9,683 nucleotides of DNA from contig DZBA01000080.1 of the NCBI GenBank assembly GCA_022729775.1, positions 1-9,683 of the forward strand, written 5' to 3'. This document shows, piece by piece, positions 1-6,164 of the stretch (position 1 is the first letter of the stretch; every line of letters starts with the position of its first letter). Made by a program: the position numbers and the translations under genes. The notes under the pieces are model-generated. The model worked only from the letters and a program-made list of their open reading frames with translations, was not told the DNA's origin and made no database searches. Source of the stretch: Anaerolinea thermophila. GTDB lineage: Bacteria; Chloroflexota; Anaerolineae; Anaerolineales; Villigracilaceae.

Positions 1-26
1 TTTCACATAAAATGTGATAATAGTCA

Positions 27-63
27 TATTTGGGAATTTTTATAGACCTCAATTTCCCAAATA
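27..63 (-). terminator. Hairpin overlapping the rpoD stop codon; possible 3'-end structure
   Basis: Perfect 10-base inverted repeat: TATTTGGGAA at 27-36 and TTCCCAAATA at 54-63, with a 17-base loop containing the rpoD TGA (49-51). It could mark the 3' end of the dnaG-rpoD transcript. However, the stem is AT-rich, the loop is long and no uridine run follows on the minus strand, so a classical intrinsic terminator is not clear. A second smaller dyad (TCACAT at 3-8, ATGTGA at 12-17) lies just downstream. The rest of bases 1-48 shows no gene. Confidence 0.35.
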
Positions 64-1668
64 GTCCCTCAAATCATGGCTCCGCGAAGGCTGGCGTAAT
101 TTTCGCAATGCTTTCGCCTCGATTTGACGGACACGCTCGCGGGTCACATCGAAATAACGGCTGACTTCTTCGAGCGTGTGTTCGCGCCCATCGCGCAAGC
201 CGAAGCGCAATTCCAGCACGTCGCGCTCACGGTCAGAGAGAGACTCCAGCGCGTGCTGAACCTGCTCTCGCAGCATGTCACGCGCGGCAACATCAATCGG
301 GGACGGCGCGTCTTCATCTTCGATAAAGTCGCCAAGCGAGCTGGCATCTTCATCCCCCACCGGCGACTCAAGTGAAATAGGTTCTTCGGCAGAGCGCAGG
401 ATACGTTTGACCTTTTGCGCGGCAACATCAAAGCGCTGCTGCAATTCTGATTTCATGGGTTTATTTTCAGCGCGGGCGCGCATGATGGTTTGCACATCTG
501 AAGCGGAGAGATAACCGATTTCGAGCGCGATTTCGGCATTATTCGGGTCGCGCCCCAAAATTTGCGTCAGGTGACGCTGCGCGCGCAAAATCCGCGAGAT
601 GGATTCGAATAGATGAACAGGGATGCGAATTGTGCGCGCCTGCTCCGCGATGGAGCGGTTGATGGCTTGCCGCACCCACCAGGTCGCATACGTGCTGAAC
701 TTGAATCCGCGGCGCGGGTCGAATTTATTGATGGCGCGCAGTAATCCCATGTTGCCTTCCTGAATCAAATCGAGCAGCGACATGCCGCGCCCAAGATAAC
801 GCTTGGCAACGCTGACTACAAGCCGCAGGTTGGCATTGATCAGCGCCTGATTTGCCTCCACCGCGCGCGCGTGAATCGCGTCCATTTCATTGAGCAGGGT
901 TTCATCCGCAGGCAGGTTGCGGAACAAAGTCCGCTGAGAAGGGAAGGTTTGATGGTCGCGGACGTATCCAAGCAGCCACTCGGCAAATGAAAAGGGCAGC
1001 AGGTAAAGGTTCAAGAAAACGCTGTATGCGTGGCGCGCAAGGTCATCCCAATGATGGTCTACGCCCCACTGACCATTATCGAGATATGCGCGGAAGTACG
1101 AAGGAGAATCAAACTGCCAGCCCGCGTGCAGCGACTGCGCCTCGGCAATCATCAACGCTAGGTTTGGAAGTTCGTAATCGAGACGCTCAGTATCTTCGAT
1201 CAAACGATCCCATGAAGTCAGCATATCTAAAATGGCAGAGTGATAAACAGAAGCGGCTTGAGAAATGCCCTTGCGCTGTTTTAGTTTGCGCAGCGTGGCA
1301 AGGTCGCGAACGGCTTCGCTTAAAGTAGCAAGGCGAAATTCACTATCTGAATCAAGCAGTTTGACCAAGCCAATTTCGCGCAGATATAAACGCACGGGGT
1401 CTTCTGCAAATTCGTTGGAAGATTCATGACGCGGCAGGGTTTCATCGAGGTCGTCTTCCATTTGCGTCAAGCATGATTCGTCAGGCTCGACAATTTCATC
1501 TATAGATGAATCCACCTGCGGTTCATCTTCCATGATTTCGGAAAATTTTACAAGCGGTAAAATCTCCGCCTTTTTCTCTTTTTTGGCAGGCAGGGTCGCG
1601 GTTTGTAGTTTTGCTTTTGGCTTTGTTTTTGGTTTCGGTTTATTTTTAGGTTTCGATTTGGAAGCCAT
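49..1668 (-). CDS. rpoD: Primary (group 1, sigma-70 family) RNA polymerase sigma factor RpoD/SigA
   Basis: Directs RNA polymerase to housekeeping promoters. The 539-residue product has region 1.2 near residues 89-116 (EDPVRLYLREIG), and region 2 near 276-350 with core-binding DLIQEGNMGLLRA (300-312), FSTYATWWVRQAI (324-336) and RTIRIPVH (345-352). Region 4 is near 475-539, with its helix-turn-helix at 498-525 (TLEEVSRYFDVTRERVRQIE). A weakly conserved stretch lies between regions 1.2 and 2 (about 120-265). The N-terminus is a Lys/Pro tract (SKPKNKPKPKTKPKAK) followed by an acidic segment, with no recognisable region 1.1. Region 3 carries about 27 extra residues around 386-412. I chose the ATG at 1668 because AAAGGTG precedes it by six bases; an upstream in-frame TTG at 1695 has no such site. 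The start lies 29 bases after the dnaG stop, so the two are probably cotranscribed. Identity is very secure from the motifs. Confidence 0.97.
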   Translation of the reverse strand: MASKSKPKNKPKPKTKPKAKLQTATLPAKKEKKAEILPLVKFSEIMEDEPQVDSSIDEIVEPDESCLTQMEDDLDETLPRHESSNEFAEDPVRLYLREIGLVKLLDSDSEFRLATLSEAVRDLATLRKLKQRKGISQAASVYHSAILDMLTSWDRLIEDTERLDYELPNLALMIAEAQSLHAGWQFDSPSYFRAYLDNGQWGVDHHWDDLARHAYSVFLNLYLLPFSFAEWLLGYVRDHQTFPSQRTLFRNLPADETLLNEMDAIHARAVEANQALINANLRLVVSVAKRYLGRGMSLLDLIQEGNMGLLRAINKFDPRRGFKFSTYATWWVRQAINRSIAEQARTIRIPVHLFESISRILRAQRHLTQILGRDPNNAEIALEIGYLSASDVQTIMRARAENKPMKSELQQRFDVAAQKVKRILRSAEEPISLESPVGDEDASSLGDFIEDEDAPSPIDVAARDMLREQVQHALESLSDRERDVLELRFGLRDGREHTLEEVSRYFDVTRERVRQIEAKALRKLRQPSRSHDLRDYLGN

Positions 1669-1674
1669 CGTTTT

Positions 1675-1681
1675 CACCTTT
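1675..1681 (-). promoter_or_regulatory. Ribosome binding site that decides the rpoD start
   Basis: AAAGGTG on the minus strand, six bases before the ATG at 1668. It supports this ATG over the in-frame TTG at 1695, which directly follows the dnaG stop and has no purine-rich site before it. Confidence 0.7.
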
Positions 1682-1697
1682 GGATGAATTTTCAAAT

Positions 1698-3611
1698 TTA
1701 TCGTTTCGACAATGTTTTCTTTTTTGCTTGATCCAGGCTGTTCAATAATCGCGTAAATTGAAGCGTCTGTTCTTGATAAGGCTTGATATTTGCGCTGCCT
1801 TGCTGCTGTTCTTCTTCCTGCAAAAAGCGCAATTGGCTGATGTTGGTCATCGCGTGCGCGCGGCGCAAGTCAATGAAACGCGCGACCAACTCCTCCACAA
1901 GTTTATCTTCCAGCGGCAGGTCTTCCTCTTGCGCAAGAATATCTTTTGAAAAACTTCCCATCGGCTCGGGCAGGTTGCTCATTGCAAAATGATGATGGTC
2001 TTTTTCGTCCTGCTCGACAGCCTGACGCACCACGCTAAACAACAACTGATGGTCAGTATACTCGAAGTCTTCGACAGCCAACGCGCTCAAACCGAACTCT
2101 TGAAGTTTGCGGTCTAAGCGATATAACAGCGCGGGCTTTCGGAATAAAACGCCCAAGCAATAAGATTCAACTTTCAGGTTTGGGTTGACCGCCGCGACAG
2201 GTTGATTGACATGACGGGATTGTTCAGCCGCGCGAGGTCGCCGCGTGACCTTCGGCGCCACAGGTTGAATCTGCAACGCGCGCTCGTCCACCTTCAACAT
2301 GCGTGATAACGCCTGGCGATATGTTTCGCGCTCCATCGGCGTTGGCAGGTCTTCGATCAATGGAAGCACTTGCGCGGCAATTTGATTTTTTATTTTTGGG
2401 TCGTTCAGGTTCTGCCCCGCTGAAAGCACATCCATGACGTGCGTAACAATGGGCTTGGCGTTTTCAATTAACTTCGCCCATTCATCTTTATCGCGCGCGA
2501 CAAGTTCATCGGGGTCGAGTCCGTCTGGCAGGGCGACTACGCGCAAGTCGGCTTGCAGCCGCGCTTCGTTGTGAATCAATCCGCGCGCGTCGAATCCCAA
2601 TTCCCCTTCCCTATCCATCGCGGAACGCGCCGCGTCCAATCCGCGCAGGACGGCTTTTTGTCCCGCCGCATCAGGATCGAGCGCGAGGACGATTTTGCGC
2701 GTGGAGCGTTTCAGCAGCCGAAGTTGGTCTTCGGTCAAGGCGGTTCCCATCGGCGAGACGACGTTCTCATATCCCGCTTGATGCAGCGCGATGACATCAA
2801 GATAGCCTTCGACAATCACGGCTTGGTCTGCGGCGCGGATGGGTTTTCGCGCGCGGTCTAATCCATACAAAATTCGACTCTTCGAGAACAACACCGTATC
2901 AGGCGAGTTCATAAATTTGGGCATGTCATTGGGGTCAACGATGCGCCCGCCAAAGCCCGCCATCTTTCCATTTTCATCGCGGATGGGAAACATGATGCGG
3001 TTGCGGAATTTATCATATGCGCGTGTTGTGTGTTGCGTGACGCGCGCGTCTTCCACATCGCGGACGGAAAGCAAGCCGACATCAATTAAATCTTGTTCTT
3101 TGTATTTGGATAAAAAATGTTTGAGAAGGTTATCGTAGCCATGCGGGGCGTATCCCAAACCGAATGTTTCGATGGTTGAGTCAGTCAGTCCGCGCTTGTC
3201 GTGAAGATAGGCAAGGACTTCTGGATGTTTCAAAAGATGGTTACGATAAAAAATCACCGCGTCTTCGAGTAGTTCGCGCAGGTGGTCGTACATTTCGCGG
3301 ACTTCGGGCGTGTCGCGTTTGAATTCCTGCACTTGCACGCCCGCACGCGCGGCAAGTTTTTGCAGCGCCTCTTTGAAATCAAGTCCCTCTTTCTTCATCA
3401 CGAATTTGAAGATGTCGCCGCTTTCGTTGCACGCGCCGTAACACTTCCACGTTCCCAGCTCGGGCCAGACTACAAAGGCGGGCGTATTCTTGTTATCGTG
3501 AAAGGGACAAAAGCCCGTGTAACTGCGTCCCGATTTGCGTAACTTCACCCCCGCTTCGGACACGAGTTCTACAATATCTATCTTGGATTTGATTTCGTCG
3601 GTAGTGGACAT
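1698..3611 (-). CDS. dnaG: DNA primase DnaG
   Basis: Synthesises RNA primers at the replication fork and works with the replicative helicase DnaB. The 637-residue product starts with the family-typical segment MSTTDEIKSKIDIVELVSE. A CHC2 zinc-binding domain follows, with ligands C35, H38, C57 and C61. The last pair is CYGAC, that is C-x3-C rather than the usual C-x2-C. The catalytic core contains KFRNRIMFPI (201-210), GFGGR (219-223), and the TOPRIM fold with E268 (VEGYLD) and D311/D313 (LDPDAAG), then DGLDPDEL (363-370). About 15 extra residues (near 332-352) lie inside the TOPRIM region. The C-terminal part (about 475-637) is helical and divergent, as expected for the helicase-binding domain. 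The ATG has no Shine-Dalgarno sequence; a good -10 box lies six bases upstream, suggesting leaderless translation. Its position just before rpoD matches the macromolecular-synthesis operon. Confidence 0.97.
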   Translation of the reverse strand: MSTTDEIKSKIDIVELVSEAGVKLRKSGRSYTGFCPFHDNKNTPAFVVWPELGTWKCYGACNESGDIFKFVMKKEGLDFKEALQKLAARAGVQVQEFKRDTPEVREMYDHLRELLEDAVIFYRNHLLKHPEVLAYLHDKRGLTDSTIETFGLGYAPHGYDNLLKHFLSKYKEQDLIDVGLLSVRDVEDARVTQHTTRAYDKFRNRIMFPIRDENGKMAGFGGRIVDPNDMPKFMNSPDTVLFSKSRILYGLDRARKPIRAADQAVIVEGYLDVIALHQAGYENVVSPMGTALTEDQLRLLKRSTRKIVLALDPDAAGQKAVLRGLDAARSAMDREGELGFDARGLIHNEARLQADLRVVALPDGLDPDELVARDKDEWAKLIENAKPIVTHVMDVLSAGQNLNDPKIKNQIAAQVLPLIEDLPTPMERETYRQALSRMLKVDERALQIQPVAPKVTRRPRAAEQSRHVNQPVAAVNPNLKVESYCLGVLFRKPALLYRLDRKLQEFGLSALAVEDFEYTDHQLLFSVVRQAVEQDEKDHHHFAMSNLPEPMGSFSKDILAQEEDLPLEDKLVEELVARFIDLRRAHAMTNISQLRFLQEEEQQQGSANIKPYQEQTLQFTRLLNSLDQAKKKTLSKR

Positions 3612-3617
3612 GGGGTA

Positions 3618-3646
3618 AGTATACAGGCAGACAGGGAAAAAGTGAA
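3618..3646 (-). promoter_or_regulatory. Sigma-70 type promoter of dnaG-rpoD, apparently leaderless
   Basis: On the minus strand a -35 element TTCACT (3641-3646) is followed by a 17 bp spacer and a -10 element TATACT (3618-3623). Only six bases (TACCCC) separate the -10 box from the dnaG ATG at 3611. The expected transcription start would therefore coincide with the A of the start codon. No Shine-Dalgarno sequence is present. The match is 4/6 at -35 and 5/6 at -10. The whole intergenic gap is 58 bp. Confidence 0.6.
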
Positions 3647-3669
3647 AAGGAAACGATACAGTAACGCTG

Positions 3670-4962
3670 TTACGAGTTCAAGAGCCACTCGGCAACAGAG
3701 CAAATTTTAACAGGAACGCCATCTATCTTAAAATTATCTTCGTTTGTGTTGGATAGAATCAACGCCTGTTTTATCTTTTTGAGGCTGCCGATAGAATCTT
3801 GCAGCGCGCGAATTTCGCGCTCGCGCACGTCGGGGTTCTCCATGCTTTGCGTCACTTGAATCAGTTGTCCGCTTTGGGGCAGGTAAAAATCAACCTCGTA
3901 GCCACTTGGAGAAATGTAATAATAAATTTCGGATGTATTCCTTCGCAAAGAGAGGAAAACTAAATTCTCTAACAATTTACCCGTATTTGGCGAAAAGCCA
4001 AACCCAACCGCATTGCATAAACCAGTATCAATGGCGTAGATTTTCTTGGGCGCAATTTGCTGGCGTTTTAGCGAATATGCATATTGGTTAACAGCAAAAA
4101 TGAGCCAGCTATTTTCCATGTAGTCAATATAGCTTTTGATGGTATTTACGCTGCCCAATTGAAATTGGGATTTCAGTTTGTTAAATGAAACCGGGCTTGA
4201 TGGATTGCTCAACAAATAGAGCGCGAGTTCCTTTAACGCGGTCACGCCATCCAAACGATAGCGAGTGGCAATATCGCGATATAACACGTCGTCATATAAA
4301 GTCCGCAACAGGGGAAGCTCGGGATAATTGACAGCGTCCGGGATACCGCCTGATTTTATATACTCGTTCAGCCGACTATTTAGCCGCGCGGAATCAGTTG
4401 TCTTCATTCTTTTCAAATCAGGGATTTCCGCGCTGCGAAAATTTAGAAATTCTTTGAATGAAAATGGAAACAACTCGACTGGCACATACCTGCCCGTAAG
4501 CCTTGTTCCCAACTCGCGGCTGAGCAGCGAAGCATTCGACCCGGTGATATAAAACTTAAATCCCATATCCATAAACCGGCGAACAAAATGTTCCCAACCG
4601 GAAATGTTCTGTATTTCGTCCACAATGAAAATTTTACGCTCGCCAAATAATTCGAGCAGAATTTGATAAAGATAACTTGCGTCTTGCGCTTGAAAGCCAA
4701 TAAAGCGGTCATCTTCAAAGTTAACGTAATAATACGCAGACTCACCCAACTTGCGCGCGACTTGCGTCAACAGCGTAGATTTCCCCACCCGCCGCAGCCC
4801 GGAGATAATGACCGCATGGGGCAGTTTGCCGGCGCGCTCCACATCCGCAAGTTTATCGCGCTGGATGCCAAATTCCCCGCGATTGAAGACTTCCGCCTGC
4901 TCCAACAGCATGGTTTTGATTTGTTCTGCCGACCATTTGGGCTTCCACGGGTTTTCATTCAT
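3670..4962 (-). CDS. AAA_14/DUF4143-type P-loop ATPase
   Basis: Member of the large ATP-binding family that pairs an AAA_14 ATPase with a C-terminal DUF4143 domain; its cellular role is generally unknown. In the 430-residue product, Walker A is GLRRVGKS (55-62), Walker B is IFIVDEIQ (111-118) and a sensor-like TGSNA sits at 140-144. The domain boundary is near LFPFSFKEFLNF (164-175). A helical/winged region around 240-300 is followed by the C-terminal nuclease-like motif GYEVDFYLP (354-362) and LIQVTQS (367-373). In the latter the usual E-x-K of PD-(D/E)xK folds reads Q-x-T, so nuclease activity is doubtful. I chose the ATG at 4962 because a near-consensus promoter ends six bases before it. 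A longer in-frame TTG at 5043 lies inside the preceding terminator. The gene is visibly more AT-rich than its neighbours and stands alone between two operons, which suggests acquisition as an accessory gene. Confidence 0.9.
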   Translation of the reverse strand: MNENPWKPKWSAEQIKTMLLEQAEVFNRGEFGIQRDKLADVERAGKLPHAVIISGLRRVGKSTLLTQVARKLGESAYYYVNFEDDRFIGFQAQDASYLYQILLELFGERKIFIVDEIQNISGWEHFVRRFMDMGFKFYITGSNASLLSRELGTRLTGRYVPVELFPFSFKEFLNFRSAEIPDLKRMKTTDSARLNSRLNEYIKSGGIPDAVNYPELPLLRTLYDDVLYRDIATRYRLDGVTALKELALYLLSNPSSPVSFNKLKSQFQLGSVNTIKSYIDYMENSWLIFAVNQYAYSLKRQQIAPKKIYAIDTGLCNAVGFGFSPNTGKLLENLVFLSLRRNTSEIYYYISPSGYEVDFYLPQSGQLIQVTQSMENPDVREREIRALQDSIGSLKKIKQALILSNTNEDNFKIDGVPVKICSVAEWLLNS

Positions 4963-4968
4963 AATGAA

Positions 4969-4997
4969 ATGATACCGCCAAAGGATTTCACTGTCAA
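4969..4997 (-). promoter_or_regulatory. Near-consensus sigma-70 promoter of the AAA/DUF4143 gene, apparently leaderless
   Basis: On the minus strand a perfect -35 box TTGACA (4992-4997), a 17 bp spacer and a -10 box TATCAT (4969-4974, 5/6 match) are followed by six bases (TTCATT) and the ATG at 4962. Transcription should start at or next to the start codon, and no Shine-Dalgarno sequence is present. This is the strongest promoter match I found in the window. Confidence 0.75.
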
Positions 4998-5008
4998 TGA
5001 AATCCTTT
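4980..5008 (-). promoter_or_regulatory. Inverted repeat centred on the -35 box; candidate operator
   Basis: Perfect 11-base arms, AAAGGATTTCA (4980-4990) and TGAAATCCTTT (4998-5008), enclose a 7-base centre (4991-4997) that contains the complete -35 hexamer TTGACA. One arm lies inside the -35/-10 spacer and the other directly upstream of the -35. A dimeric regulator bound here would block the promoter. On the plus strand the same dyad ends in TTTTT (5006-5010), so it could alternatively act as a plus-strand intrinsic terminator. Confidence 0.5.
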
Positions 5009-5020
5009 TTGGGAGGGAAT

Positions 5021-5053
5021 AAAAGAGGCTCAGCCGCAGCCAAGCCTCTTTTT
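5021..5053 (-). terminator. Intrinsic terminator after the inositol-phosphate synthase gene (bidirectional shape)
   Basis: Perfect 10-base arms AAAAGAGGCT (5021-5030) and AGCCTCTTTT (5043-5052) with a 12-base GC-rich loop. On the minus strand the stem ends in TCTTTTATT, eleven bases past the synthase stop codon. On the plus strand it ends in CTCTTTTTC. It marks the 3' end of the upstream gene run and separates it from the ATPase gene. Confidence 0.8.
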
Positions 5054-5063
5054 CATTCACCGA

Positions 5064-6149
5064 TTATTCATTGCTCTTTCCGCTGACATAATCTTCCACC
5101 TTTTGGCGGCAGACATCATCGCGGAATTGTTTGGGCGGGGTCTTGAAGAAATAGGATGAAGGTCCAACAATGGGACCTGACAATTTTCGATCCAGCGCGA
5201 TTTTGGCGCAGCGCACCGCGTCAATCATCACACCCGCCGAGTTGGGGCTATCCCACACTTCGAGTTTACATTCGAGGTTGAGCGGCACATTGCCGAAGGT
5301 CGTCCCTTCCATGCGGATGTAACACCACTTGCGGTCAGTGAGCCAGGGGACGTGGTCGCTCGGTCCAACGTGGACGTTATCCGCGCCCATATCGTAGGGA
5401 ACCATGCTCGTCACCGCGTTGGTTTTGGAAATCTTCTTGCTCTCCAACCGTTCGCGTTCCAGCATGTTCAAGAAGTCGGTGTTGCCGCCAAAGTTGAGTT
5501 GATAGGTGCGGTCAATCTTCACACCGCGATCCACAAAAAGCGAAGTCAAGACGCGGTGGACAATCGTCGCGCCGACTTGACTCTTGATATCATCACCGAG
5601 GATGGGAAGCCCCGCGTCGCGGAAGCGTTTGCCCCAATATTCAGAGGACGCGATAAAGACCGGTATGCCGTTCACAAACGCGCAGCCCGCCTCGATGATT
5701 TGCTCGACATACCATTTGGTTGCCATCTCCGAACCGACAGGCAGGAAGCTAATGACAACATCGGTTTTAGAATCTTTGAGCAGCTTGACAATATCCGCTG
5801 TGGGTCCCGGCGCTTTTTCTATCACTTCGCTCAAATATTTTCCCAGCCCGTCATGAGTCATGCCGCGCACAACAGGCACATTGAGTTTGGGGACATCTGT
5901 GAATTTATAGGTGTTATTTGGTTCGGCGAAAATGGCTTCGCTCAAATCTTTGCCAACTTTGGTGACGTTAATATCAATGCCAAGCGTGAACTCCACATCG
6001 CGGATGTGATATCCGCCGAGTCTGGTGTGCATGATACCAGGGATGACATCATCCTCTTTTGCGTTTTGATAGAAATGAACGCCCTGTACCAGCGACGAAG
6101 CGCAATTCCCCACGCCAATAATGGCGACACGAACTTTTTTATTAGCCAC
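5064..6149 (-). CDS. ino1: Inositol-3-phosphate (myo-inositol-1-phosphate) synthase, bacterial type
   Basis: Converts D-glucose 6-phosphate to 1D-myo-inositol 3-phosphate using bound NAD, the committed step to inositol-containing lipids and solutes. The 361 residues match the short actinobacterial/archaeal form rather than the roughly 530-residue eukaryotic one. The NAD-binding GVGNCASSLVQG is at 12-23 and D59 ends the second strand (LGID). SFLPVGSE (134-141), NGIPVFIAS (160-168), the active-site GDDIKSQVGAT (185-195), LNFGGNTDF (218-226) and DSPNSAGVMIDAVR (300-313) follow in the family order. Translation starts at GTG, supported by AAGGAG eight bases upstream. The desaturase stop is only 15 bases upstream, so the two genes are almost certainly cotranscribed. 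A strong hairpin follows the stop. Together with the desaturase this points to membrane-lipid synthesis; which inositol lipid is made cannot be seen here. Confidence 0.96.
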   Translation of the reverse strand: MANKKVRVAIIGVGNCASSLVQGVHFYQNAKEDDVIPGIMHTRLGGYHIRDVEFTLGIDINVTKVGKDLSEAIFAEPNNTYKFTDVPKLNVPVVRGMTHDGLGKYLSEVIEKAPGPTADIVKLLKDSKTDVVISFLPVGSEMATKWYVEQIIEAGCAFVNGIPVFIASSEYWGKRFRDAGLPILGDDIKSQVGATIVHRVLTSLFVDRGVKIDRTYQLNFGGNTDFLNMLERERLESKKISKTNAVTSMVPYDMGADNVHVGPSDHVPWLTDRKWCYIRMEGTTFGNVPLNLECKLEVWDSPNSAGVMIDAVRCAKIALDRKLSGPIVGPSSYFFKTPPKQFRDDVCRQKVEDYVSGKSNE

Positions 6150-6157
6150 GTTTTTTT

Positions 6158-6163
6158 CTCCTT
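6158..6163 (-). promoter_or_regulatory. Ribosome binding site that decides the GTG start of ino1
   Basis: AAGGAG on the minus strand, eight bases before the GTG at 6149. It overlaps the last codon positions of the short gap after the desaturase stop (6165-6167) and supports translational coupling. Confidence 0.8.
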
Positions 6164-6164
6164 T

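Noticed and set aside
3661..3673. Small inverted repeat GTAAC-GCT-GTTAC at the end of the ATPase gene
   Set aside because: A five-base stem with a three-base loop is too weak to call a terminator, although T-rich sequence follows on the minus strand.
4963..5043. N-terminal extension of the ATPase from a TTG at 5043
   Set aside because: It would start inside the terminator hairpin of ino1 and run through the gene's own promoter and dyad. The added residues do not resemble the family N-terminus.
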